Positions 16,572 to 24,379 of a stretch of DNA of 43,711 nt are shown piece by piece (within the stretch, counting starts at the first letter, position 1; each line of letters begins with the position of its first letter). The translations under genes and the position numbers were made by a program. The notes beneath the pieces are model-generated. The model ran no database searches. It was not told the DNA's origin and saw only the letters and a program-made list of their open reading frames with translations. Origin of the DNA: Bacillota bacterium (GTDB lineage Bacteria > Bacillota > Clostridia > Oscillospirales > Oscillospiraceae); assembly GCA_029224785.1 (NCBI GenBank), contig JAQXVF010000063.1, positions 1 to 43,711 of the forward strand, in the 5' to 3' direction.

Positions 16572-18118
16572 CTTGCTCTCCTCACAGATTCACAGGTTTC
16601 AAACGGCAGTTCTTCGTACTCCATGTAGCGGAAATTGTCCGGGAACAGTTTTCCGAACAGCATCTCGTGGATCAGATCGGCCATATTGTTGGACAAGGTT
16701 GCAAAGTGATCGGTCACATACACCACACCGGAGCACTCGGATGCCTGCAGCCCCAGAAGATATCTGCTGAACCATTCGATACCCACCAGAAGCTCACCAC
16801 CCCGGTGCAGCGCCTCACAGTACATACTGCGCACATCATCATCGATGGCACAGCCGATGGAGCCCCGGGCAAACTGCAGCTTTCTCCCGTCCTTCAGGGT
16901 CATTCTGGCCGTCAGGGTATCCTCGCTGTATTCCAGTTCTGCACCGCTTACCATTGCCAGGAAGCTCAGGGGAACGCAGATATATTCTCCCCGGACTCTG
17001 GTGCCGCCGTTCAGACCGTGGTACTTCAGCTTCTGCCACTTCACCGCAGGGACACTCATGGTCACGATCTCGTTCCGGAACCAAGCCTTGTCCGTGCCGG
17101 CCGTCACTGCGAATGCATATTCGTCACCGGTCTGGGGCAGGTAGGTTTTCGTCTTGGTGATGGAACCGTCCTTTTCGCGGCGCAGGCCGGAGAACATATA
17201 GTCCCAGTACAGGAACGCTTCATCCAGCGTCTGTCCATGGTCCCGGTTCTTGATATCGTGGTATACAACATCCGCCTTCTTTCCGCTGTAGAATGCGATG
17301 TTGTTTTCGCCGATGATGGTGATCTTGGGCAGCACCTCGCACTCGTTCAGGTGCATCCAGTAAAACCGGTTAAACCGGTTCAGCATCGGTTCGCCGTAGG
17401 GACGTCCGGGAGGCGTTCCGTTGGTTTCCGGTCTTGCCTGCCATACGGGCAGATGGCCGGCCACATTCTTGATCTTGCCGTCATCGGTGAACAGCATATC
17501 CAACTGAGTAGGGCCGCCGGAACCGGCTGCACCGGCCAGGATATCGCCGTAGTAGCGGCAGAACTGCGCCGTAAACAGATTGCCTGCAGACATACCCTGC
17601 ATGAAAATGCGGCCTTCATCGATGTTGTAGTTCTTCTTCATTTCTTCGATCAAAGCCTTGACGAAGTTCAGGTCATGATTCTCGCGATAGTCATCGGGCA
17701 CAAAGGCCAGCGTGTCGGTGTCCAGGAAATCCGGCTTATGATCCTTGAACATCCCCTCCACCTGCCAGATTCTTGCCTGATGGGCATCCGGGAACACACA
17801 GATAAAACCTTCCCGGTCGGCAAGCATGGTCCAGGAGGTGTAGATGGCATGTCCCCAGCCGGTCATCAGACCGCCGTGGTTCCCCACGACCAGCGGAACT
17901 GCCTTGCTTCCGTCATAGCTTTCGGGAACATAGACATACCAGCGGTCCTCCAGTCCGTCCGCCAACACACCGGTGCACTCCAGGAGGCGCTCCGGATAGG
18001 GCTGAGAATTGTTGCCGTTTTCATTCACGACCATGTCGCTGCCCTTGATTGCCTCGGGCAGATAATCGCGGTTCTCATCATTGGGAGTTCCCGCTCTCAG
18101 GATTACCCTATTTGCCAT
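16553..18118 (-). CDS. PHB-depolymerase-like esterase with C-terminal stalk-type domain (paralogue 2)
   Basis: A 521-residue paralogue of the genes at 11368-12870 and 18130-19656. The esterase domain has NHGG as oxyanion segment and nucleophile in QGMSAGN; the histidine is in NRDHGQTLDEAF. The C-terminal copper-amine-oxidase-like domain (about residues 375-485) is kept, followed by a ~35-residue tail longer than in its relatives. The tail overlaps the next gene by 19 bases. Start at 18118 after AAGGAGAG; the open frame runs 60 codons further upstream inside the preceding gene. No signal peptide. Confidence 0.85.
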   Translation of the reverse strand: MANRVILRAGTPNDENRDYLPEAIKGSDMVVNENGNNSQPYPERLLECTGVLADGLEDRWYVYVPESYDGSKAVPLVVGNHGGLMTGWGHAIYTSWTMLADREGFICVFPDAHQARIWQVEGMFKDHKPDFLDTDTLAFVPDDYRENHDLNFVKALIEEMKKNYNIDEGRIFMQGMSAGNLFTAQFCRYYGDILAGAAGSGGPTQLDMLFTDDGKIKNVAGHLPVWQARPETNGTPPGRPYGEPMLNRFNRFYWMHLNECEVLPKITIIGENNIAFYSGKKADVVYHDIKNRDHGQTLDEAFLYWDYMFSGLRREKDGSITKTKTYLPQTGDEYAFAVTAGTDKAWFRNEIVTMSVPAVKWQKLKYHGLNGGTRVRGEYICVPLSFLAMVSGAELEYSEDTLTARMTLKDGRKLQFARGSIGCAIDDDVRSMYCEALHRGGELLVGIEWFSRYLLGLQASECSGVVYVTDHFATLSNNMADLIHEMLFGKLFPDNFRYMEYEELPFETCESVRRARWSLEN

Positions 18119-18129
18119 ATTATCTCTCC

Positions 18130-19656
18130 TTACTTCTTGAAATTCAGTTCCTGATAGTCCAGCAGGTCTCCACCGGATGCCAGCAGATCCCGGATCAGAT
18201 CCGCCATGTTGGCAGAAAGCTCTGCAAAATGATCCGTAACATAAACCACATTGTCGCATTCGGAGGCTGTCAGATTGAACAGATACCGGGCAAACCATTC
18301 CACGCTCACCAGAAGCTGCCCCTCTCTGTGCAGCGCCTCGCAGTACATACTGCGCAGCCTGTCGTCAATCACGCAGCCGATGCTGCCCCGTGCAAACTGC
18401 AGCTTTCTTCCGTCCTTCAGCGTCATCTTCGCAGTCAGGGTATCTTCGCTGTAGGTCAGTTCTGCGTCAAACACCGTGGCCAGCAGGCTCAGAGGAACCA
18501 TGCAGTATTCTCCTCTGACGTGCTGTCCGCCATTTAGGCCATGGTATTTCAGCTTCTGCCACTTCAGAGCCGTGGCAGTCATGGGAACGATCCGGTTGTT
18601 AAACCAGGCATTGCTGCAGTCGGTTGCAACCGCAAACGCAAAGGCATCCCCTTTCCGTTCGATGTTGCTCTTCTCTCTTACGATGGAACCATCCGCTTTT
18701 CTGCGGGTACCGGAAAACAGGTAATTCCACACCAGCGCAGCATCGTCCAGGGTCTGTCCATGGTCGCGGTTCTTGATATCCAGATAGACCACATCGGACT
18801 GCTCCCCTTCGAAGAAAGCCATATTGTCTTCTCCGATAATACTGATCTGCGGAATGGGCTTGCATCCGTTGATCTTCATCCAGTAGTACCGGTTGTACTT
18901 GTTCACATACAGAGACTCCGGGCCTGCAGGGGGAATATCATTAGTTTCGGGTCTGGACTGCCACACAGGGAGATGTCCGCCTTTGTTCTTGATGATCCCG
19001 TCCTCTTCATACAGCAGGCTGGTAAAAGTCGAACATCCGGAACCGGCGGCACCGGCCAGCAGATAGCCGAAATTCCGGGAAAAGAGGGCCGTCATCAGGT
19101 TGCCCATCGACATACCCTGAAGATAGATCCGTTCTTCATCGATCCGATACTTGGATTTCATCCGGTCGATGAGTCCGAGAATGATCCGAACATCATGGTT
19201 TTCCATGATATTTTCGGGAGGAATGGTTGCCTCGGGAGGGGGCGCTTCGTGCTCGGCATCTCCCGGCGCATTGTCAAAGTGCCATTTGCCCCATTCGATT
19301 CCCCACACCCTCTTTTCAGAGGCATTGGGAAACGCAACGATAAAGCCATGGGCCTCCGCCATCATGGTCCAGGAGGTGTAGATTGCCTGGCCCCAGCCGG
19401 TCATCATGCCGCCGTGCAGGGAGATCACAAGGGGGACCTTCTGACTGGGGTCCACAGTGGATGGCACATACTCATACCAGGTATCCGTCTTTCCGTCCGG
19501 TGTCAGCACACCGGTATACTCTTTCAGCAATTCCGGATACGGCTGGGAATTGTTGCCGTTTTCATTGACGACGATATCGCTTCCGTAGATTCTCTCCGGC
19601 AGGTAGTCCCGATTGTCATCATCGGGCGTACCGGCCCTCAAAGTCCAATTTGCCAT
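18130..19656 (-). CDS. PHB-depolymerase-like esterase with C-terminal stalk-type domain (paralogue 1)
   Basis: A 508-residue paralogue of the two genes downstream. It has LHGG oxyanion segment, nucleophile in QGMSMGN, histidine in NRDHGQTLDD, and the C-terminal copper-amine-oxidase-like domain with VPLSLLATVFDAEL and SVEWFARYLFNL. A Pro/Glu-rich insertion (EHEAPPPEAT) near residue 140 is unique to this copy. AAGGAGA precedes the start; it follows the upstream gene by 12 bases. Cytoplasmic by lack of a signal peptide. Confidence 0.85.
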   Translation of the reverse strand: MANWTLRAGTPDDDNRDYLPERIYGSDIVVNENGNNSQPYPELLKEYTGVLTPDGKTDTWYEYVPSTVDPSQKVPLVISLHGGMMTGWGQAIYTSWTMMAEAHGFIVAFPNASEKRVWGIEWGKWHFDNAPGDAEHEAPPPEATIPPENIMENHDVRIILGLIDRMKSKYRIDEERIYLQGMSMGNLMTALFSRNFGYLLAGAAGSGCSTFTSLLYEEDGIIKNKGGHLPVWQSRPETNDIPPAGPESLYVNKYNRYYWMKINGCKPIPQISIIGEDNMAFFEGEQSDVVYLDIKNRDHGQTLDDAALVWNYLFSGTRRKADGSIVREKSNIERKGDAFAFAVATDCSNAWFNNRIVPMTATALKWQKLKYHGLNGGQHVRGEYCMVPLSLLATVFDAELTYSEDTLTAKMTLKDGRKLQFARGSIGCVIDDRLRSMYCEALHREGQLLVSVEWFARYLFNLTASECDNVVYVTDHFAELSANMADLIRDLLASGGDLLDYQELNFKK

Positions 19657-19668
19657 CTGATCTTCTCC

Positions 19669-20505
19669 TTAAAACGGATTTCCGCCATTTTCGTCCAGGC
19701 CAAAATAACGGAGTGCTTCCTGAATGGACAGATCCCAGAAACGCCATTCATGCCTGTATCCGGGACGTGCAAAGAAATACGCATCCAGGCCGATTTCCTC
19801 TGCATGCTTCTTGAATTTCAGGTAAAGCGGATACAGCAGTGCATCCTGCTCGCCGCAAGCAAACATCAGCTTGGGCAGTTCGCCGGTTCCGGCCTTTTCG
19901 TCCAGAATCCGCCAGACATTTTCGTTGCTGTTCTTAAATGCCTCCACGCCGCCCGCATTGATCAGCGTGGTACGGGTGCGCTCATCCTCCAGGTTCAGCA
20001 TCGGACAGGGATTTCCGACACACATCGTCTCCAGATCCATGGGAACCGCAGACAGAACCGCCGCACCGGCAAACTTTTCCGGATGATTGACTGCATATTT
20101 GATGGTTCCTCTGCCGCCCATCGACAGGCCGGCGATGAAGTTGTCCTCCCTCTTGTCGGAAACGGGCAGCCATCCGTAAACCAGAGGCATCAGTTCTTCT
20201 GTCAGATAGTCGAACATGGCATAGCCCAGCATGTAATCATTCCAGTTGGAATAATTGGAGTTCAGGGCGGAAGGCATCACCACAACCAGATTCATTTCGG
20301 TGGCGTACAGCTCGATGTTGGTTCTGCGGATCCAGTCGGAGTAGTCCCCATAGGTTCCGTGGAGAAGCCAAAGCACCTTGTACTTCTTTCCGCTTCCGAA
20401 AAAGTCGTTGGGCGTGATTCCCCTGGGTTTGTCGGGAAGGATGATGTTCACCTGGGTGTTCTGATTCAGATACTGGCTCTCAAAAGTGTAGGTTAATAGA
20501 GACAT
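19669..20505 (-). CDS. EstA-type esterase (c)
   Basis: A 278-residue putative esterase (PF00756) close to tributyrin-esterase/EstA proteins. Oxyanion segment LLHGTYGDYSDW, nucleophile GLSMGGRGT, acid in CGEQDALLYP, histidine in PGYRHEWRFWD; the triad is complete. More diverged from the other esterases of the operon than they are from each other. No signal peptide. AAAGGA precedes the start. Confidence 0.88.
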   Translation of the reverse strand: MSLLTYTFESQYLNQNTQVNIILPDKPRGITPNDFFGSGKKYKVLWLLHGTYGDYSDWIRRTNIELYATEMNLVVVMPSALNSNYSNWNDYMLGYAMFDYLTEELMPLVYGWLPVSDKREDNFIAGLSMGGRGTIKYAVNHPEKFAGAAVLSAVPMDLETMCVGNPCPMLNLEDERTRTTLINAGGVEAFKNSNENVWRILDEKAGTGELPKLMFACGEQDALLYPLYLKFKKHAEEIGLDAYFFARPGYRHEWRFWDLSIQEALRYFGLDENGGNPF

Positions 20506-20522
20506 GACTGATTTCCTTTCCC

Positions 20523-21242
20523 TTATTCATCCTGCAGAAGCCAACGCATTGCTGCATCGTAGATCTGCTCTTCCGTACGGAATACATGGACGGTGGTTCC
20601 CAGCTTTTCCGCGAAGCCCGTATTATCGCTCATCGCCGGGAAGTCTTCCTCGCATCCGAAGAACACCTTCTCCGCTCTGGGTGCGGCATCGCATAGAATA
20701 TCAAACTTGCTGCCTGCCACTGCGTGCAGATCCCCAAACACGGCTTCCAGGTTTGCCACCGTCAGATGGGGGACCTTTGCCCCGTTTGCCGCTGCTTCGC
20801 ACATATGTACCACATCAAACCGGCCGTCAATAATCACGCACTTCCGGAATGCATCCGGGTGGTTGGCCGCGTGCCAGTAGGCACCGTAGGCACCGCCGTT
20901 ATAGCCGCCGATATACTGTCTTTCCGGATCCAGCGGAAACATATGGCGGCAGATTCCCGGAAGTTCCCGGCAAAGGAAATCTCCGTATTTTCCGCCCCAG
21001 GGAAGATCCATGCCAAAGGAATGCATCAGACTGGGTGCAATGATAAACAGGCCCAGTTCGTTGGAAAGCTGCTGCAGATTTTTCACGGTGCGGATATCGG
21101 TGTCATCCCCGCCCACATCATGGACAAAGTAGAACGCAGGGTATTTTCTGTTTTCCATCTGTGCGCAGTCGGGCATGATCACCGTTGCGGAAAAGCTGCC
21201 GCTCAGAGGAACGGATAATGCATTAAGCTCTAATACTGCCAT
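20523..21242 (-). CDS. Esterase-fold protein lacking catalytic Ser and His (pseudoesterase b)
   Basis: A 239-residue esterase-family protein whose nucleophile elbow reads GGYNGGAYGA, with Asn115 in place of serine, and whose C-terminus (VFRTEEQIYDAAMRWLL) lacks the GxH motif carrying the catalytic histidine. The frame is intact, the ribosome site GGAGG is good, and only one base separates it from the upstream active esterase. It resembles the serine-less protein at 13736-14494 in length and N-terminal sequence. Probably a partner or binding protein; activity is not expected. Confidence 0.85.
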   Translation of the reverse strand: MAVLELNALSVPLSGSFSATVIMPDCAQMENRKYPAFYFVHDVGGDDTDIRTVKNLQQLSNELGLFIIAPSLMHSFGMDLPWGGKYGDFLCRELPGICRHMFPLDPERQYIGGYNGGAYGAYWHAANHPDAFRKCVIIDGRFDVVHMCEAAANGAKVPHLTVANLEAVFGDLHAVAGSKFDILCDAAPRAEKVFFGCEEDFPAMSDNTGFAEKLGTTVHVFRTEEQIYDAAMRWLLQDE

Positions 21243-21243
21243 C

Positions 21244-22089
21244 TTATTGATCCTCCATGACGTAAGCGCTGTGAAGCGGAATCCAATTCAAAAATGCCTC
21301 GATATGACGGTTGCAGTAAACCCAGTCATGCATACCCTGATCACGGCACTCGTGGATGTCAATTCCCAGGCTCTTCATGTAATCCATGATCTCATAACCG
21401 TCCTGGCAGCCAGGATCCTGGGCACCGATGGCCATGTAGAATTTCGGCAGATTCGTGCCTTCCGCAACATGCTTGTCCAGCATATACAGATTGTCATCCG
21501 GAGTGTTGCGGCGTGTTGCCGCACTGCCGAATGCAGCCCACAGCGTACCGAAGGGAGGCTCACAGAAATCGTCTCTCAGGCAGGGCTGCCCCAGCTTTTC
21601 CGTGGGTGCAACAGGCGTCCGCGGGATAATCCCCACCGGGCCGGAGAAGTTTCCACAGGCAGCCACCATATCCGGTCTCTGCATTGCCCATTTGAACGCG
21701 CCATAGCCGCCCATGGAGAAGCCTGCCACAAAATTGTCCTCTCTCTTTTCGGAGAGAGGGAATACCTTCCGCAGGTAATCCGGAAGCTCGTAGCAAATCT
21801 GATCCCACCAGCGATAGTCACCCTCTGCGGTGTTGCAGTAGCCGGCATAGGAAATACCGGGAAGGACCACTGCAATTCCCTTTTTCGCTGCATACAGCTC
21901 CAGCGCGGTATACCGCAGCCAGTCGGTGTGGTCAAATCCGCCGCCGCAAAGCAGCCAAAGCGTCGGGTAGCGGTAATCCTCCGGTCTGTCTGCCAGAGAA
22001 TACCCCCATTTATTCTCGGGAATAATGACGCAGACCCCCATCTTCTGCTGCATGGCTTCGGAATAATAGTTGATTTTACAAAGTGCCAT
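21244..22089 (-). CDS. EstA/esterase-D-type esterase (copy a), first of the esterase run
   Basis: A 281-residue putative esterase related to the two copies at 12896 and 14506 (shared YYSEAMQQKMGVCVIIPE-type start, SLADRPEDYRYP block). Nucleophile GFSMGGYGA, acid in GAQDPGCQD, histidine in GMHDW. No signal peptide. GAGGAGA precedes the start, and an intrinsic terminator ends only a few bases before that site, so its expression depends on read-through from the permease genes. Confidence 0.88.
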   Translation of the reverse strand: MALCKINYYSEAMQQKMGVCVIIPENKWGYSLADRPEDYRYPTLWLLCGGGFDHTDWLRYTALELYAAKKGIAVVLPGISYAGYCNTAEGDYRWWDQICYELPDYLRKVFPLSEKREDNFVAGFSMGGYGAFKWAMQRPDMVAACGNFSGPVGIIPRTPVAPTEKLGQPCLRDDFCEPPFGTLWAAFGSAATRRNTPDDNLYMLDKHVAEGTNLPKFYMAIGAQDPGCQDGYEIMDYMKSLGIDIHECRDQGMHDWVYCNRHIEAFLNWIPLHSAYVMEDQ

Positions 22090-22104
22090 AATGTGTCTCC
22101 TCTC

Positions 22105-22128
22105 AAAAAAACCGGGAGATACTCCCGG
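22105..22128 (-). terminator. Terminator immediately upstream of the esterase run
   Basis: Perfect stem CCGGGAG (22112-22118) / CTCCCGG (22122-22128), loop of three, followed on the minus strand by seven T (22111-22105). The ribosome site of the first esterase comes directly after, leaving no room for a promoter between, so this looks like an attenuator. Confidence 0.8.
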
Positions 22129-22157
22129 AAAGGACCTGTTTCTTCAAACAGTCCCCT

Positions 22158-22201
22158 GCCCTGCAACCGACGCTTTCGTTGGAAAGCGTCGGTTGCAGGG
22201 C
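22158..22201 (-). promoter_or_regulatory. 20-bp intercistronic hairpin between permease and esterases
   Basis: A perfect 20-bp stem with four-base loop (arms 22158-22177 and 22182-22201), 15 bases after the permease stop codon on the minus strand. It lacks a U tract. Between it and the terminator at 22105-22128 lies a third stem, GGACTGTTT with AAACAGGTCC (22133-22155, one bulge). It may protect the upstream mRNA or take part in attenuation. Confidence 0.75.
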
Positions 22202-22216
22202 GTTCATGATGTGAAA

Positions 22217-23098
22217 TTAGCCCTTGACAGAACCCATTGTAATGCCTTTCACAAAGTATTTCTGGAAGAAGGGATAAGCGATCAGAAGAGGAATGACCGC
22301 AACGACGGCAACTGCCATACGAACGCCCACGTTGGGGATATCGCGGATGTTAATGGAGCTGTTCGTATGAGACTGCAGGAAGGCAGCCTTGTTCATGCAG
22401 TCATTCAGATAGTTCTGAATGCCGTAAAGGTCGGTTCTCGTAGTCAGGAAGTAAACGCCGTTGGTCCAGTTGTTCCAGTAAGCGATGAGGGTCATCAGGC
22501 CGACGGTTGCAATGATCGGCTTGCTCATAGGCGTCACGATCTTGGTCAGCACCTGAGTTTCCGAAGCGCCGTCAATCTTAGCGGCTTCGATCACTTCATT
22601 GGGAATCGAACTGGTGAAATAGGTCCGCATCATAATGACAAGGAACGGATTGAACAGCAGATACGGCACTACCATGCCCCAGAAGGAGTCTTTCACATTG
22701 ACGATGTTCGTGTAAACCAGGTAAGTAGGAACCAGGCCGCCGTTGAACAGCATGGTGAAGAACAGCATCAGAGAGAAGAAGCCGCGGCCGGGAAGATTGG
22801 AACGGGACAGCGGATAGGCGAACAGAATGGTCATCACAACGTTGATGGTTACGCCAACGCCGGAAATGAGGATACTCATCAGGTAAGCTCTGCCGATGGA
22901 CTCCTTTGCCGACCACAGATATTTGTAGGCAGCCGTGCTCAGATCCTTTGGAACCAGGGAATAACCGTTCTGGACCAGATACTGTTCCGAGGTGAAGGAA
23001 CTGGCAATCAGAAGCCAGAAGGGAATGATACATGCCAGCACCAGGAAGACCAGCAAGCAGTTGAAGAATGCATTGAAGCCTTTGCTATTGTTAATCAT
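22217..23098 (-). CDS. Carbohydrate ABC importer permease, LplC/YtcP type
   Basis: A 293-residue inner-membrane permease with six membrane segments. The EAA loop that contacts the ATPase is EAAKIDGASETQVLTKIV, and the C-terminus ends KYFVKGITMGSVKG, the ending typical of the LplC/YtcP group. It works with the LplB-like permease upstream and the binding protein at 24380-25927. No ATPase is present in the locus; in such systems a shared MsmX-type ATPase encoded elsewhere energises transport. GGAGG precedes the start; 15 bases separate it from the first permease. Confidence 0.92.
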   Translation of the reverse strand: MINNSKGFNAFFNCLLVFLVLACIIPFWLLIASSFTSEQYLVQNGYSLVPKDLSTAAYKYLWSAKESIGRAYLMSILISGVGVTINVVMTILFAYPLSRSNLPGRGFFSLMLFFTMLFNGGLVPTYLVYTNIVNVKDSFWGMVVPYLLFNPFLVIMMRTYFTSSIPNEVIEAAKIDGASETQVLTKIVTPMSKPIIATVGLMTLIAYWNNWTNGVYFLTTRTDLYGIQNYLNDCMNKAAFLQSHTNSSINIRDIPNVGVRMAVAVVAVIPLLIAYPFFQKYFVKGITMGSVKG

Positions 23099-23113
23099 CT
23101 TCGTTATCCTCCA

Positions 23114-24091
23114 TTAGAACAGTGCGCTTTCACGGTCGACCTTTGCAACAAGCTGGTTTGCGGTAAAGACCATGATGAAGCCCAGAATCGACTGCAGGAA
23201 GCCGGCAGCGGAAGAACGGCCAACGTCGTTCAGTTCCAGCAAAGCGCGGTAAACGAACGTATCGATCGTCTGCGTCGTCTTATACAGCAGGCCGGAATGC
23301 TGGGGAATCTGATAGAACAGGCCGAAATCGGAGAAGCAGATACGCCCCACTGCCAGCAGCACCAGCGTAATGATGGTGAACTTCAGGCCAGGAAGGGTGA
23401 CATGCAGGATCTGCTGCCAGGTTGTGGCGCCGTCCATCACCGCTGCCTCGTACAGGGACTTGTCAATGCTGATGACCGTGGAATAGTACAAAATGGAGCT
23501 GTATCCGAAACTCATCCACAAATACACGATCGTCAGGATCGCAGGCCAGTATTTCGGCTCGTTATACCACTTGATCTTTTCTGTAATGCCGAACAGGGGA
23601 AGCAGGGTGTTATTCATGAAGCCGTTGGTGGGGTTCAGAAATGCATAGACAATGTAGCTGACGATAACGGTGGACAGCAGGTAAGGGATCAGGATGATCA
23701 CCTGGCTGACCTTCTTCAGATACTTGCTGCGAACCGTGTCCAATGCTATGGCAACCGTGATTGCCAGGACGTTGCCCAGCACGATCCAGGCCAGGTTATA
23801 CAGAACGGTGTTCAGCATAGCCTTGATTGCGTCCTGATTGCTGAACAGGAAAGAGAAGTTCTTCAGGCCCACCCAGGGGCTTTTGAAGATGCCAAGGGAA
23901 TAATCAATTTTCTTAAAAGCGATCACCAGACCGGCCATAGGCAGATAGTTGTTGATAATCAGATAAACAAGTCCGGGAATCATCATAAGGTACAGCGGCA
24001 GAAATGACAGAAAACGTTTTCTGGCTCTGGTGCGCTTATGTACCTTTTCGGCCTCCGTTACGGAAGCCTTTGAAAGTGTACTCTTTTCCAT
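23114..24091 (-). CDS. Carbohydrate ABC importer permease, LplB type
   Basis: A 325-residue permease with a ~40-residue basic cytoplasmic N-terminus, then six membrane segments. LplB landmarks: LMMIPGLVYLIINNYLPM, and the EAA loop YEAAVMDGATTWQQILHV. First gene of the minus-strand operon that continues into the esterases. The start at 24091 lies six bases after GGAGGG; the frame extends 17 codons further without a site. Divergent from the binding-protein gene. Confidence 0.92.
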   Translation of the reverse strand: MEKSTLSKASVTEAEKVHKRTRARKRFLSFLPLYLMMIPGLVYLIINNYLPMAGLVIAFKKIDYSLGIFKSPWVGLKNFSFLFSNQDAIKAMLNTVLYNLAWIVLGNVLAITVAIALDTVRSKYLKKVSQVIILIPYLLSTVIVSYIVYAFLNPTNGFMNNTLLPLFGITEKIKWYNEPKYWPAILTIVYLWMSFGYSSILYYSTVISIDKSLYEAAVMDGATTWQQILHVTLPGLKFTIITLVLLAVGRICFSDFGLFYQIPQHSGLLYKTTQTIDTFVYRALLELNDVGRSSAAGFLQSILGFIMVFTANQLVAKVDRESALF

Positions 24092-24194
24092 CTCGGTCCC
24101 TCCATTTTTCTCAGAGCATGCCCCTGAGTGTTTTGTAATCATATGGTATCAAAAAAACGATTAGAATTCTATTAAATATCTGTTGCATATTGTT

Positions 24195-24326
24195 ATTTTT
24201 CTGAATGCATCCAAAAATCGCCCTCCAATTTTGTTGCAATTAACGATGGTTGTCAGTTTTTGAAGCAGAAACAGAACAAAAACAGGCAGAAAAATGATAG
24301 AATCGTGAAAATCTATCTGATATGAT
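24195..24326. promoter_or_regulatory. Divergent promoter region of the sugar importer
   Basis: Toward the binding protein, CAGAAAAATGATAGAA (24287-24302) is followed by TATGAT (24321-24326) with TG one base before it; no good -35 exists. Toward the permeases the minus strand carries CAGAAAAAT (24203-24195) upstream of an AT-rich -10-like stretch (TTTAAT). The same motif lies in the promoter of the carboxylesterase gene. I infer an activator site, plausibly for the YesN-like regulator. The rest of the 288-base gap is AT-rich without further structure. Confidence 0.5.
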
Positions 24327-24379
24327 AGCAGCACATAGGGAGGATACGCCCTAAACCTACATTGAAAAGGAGAAGTAAA

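Noticed and set aside
10052..21218. Long plus-strand frames opposite the esterase operon (such as 10052-11392, 16667-18154, 18541-20496)
   Set aside because: They contain low-complexity His/Gln-rich translations and lie entirely opposite genes with conserved catalytic motifs.
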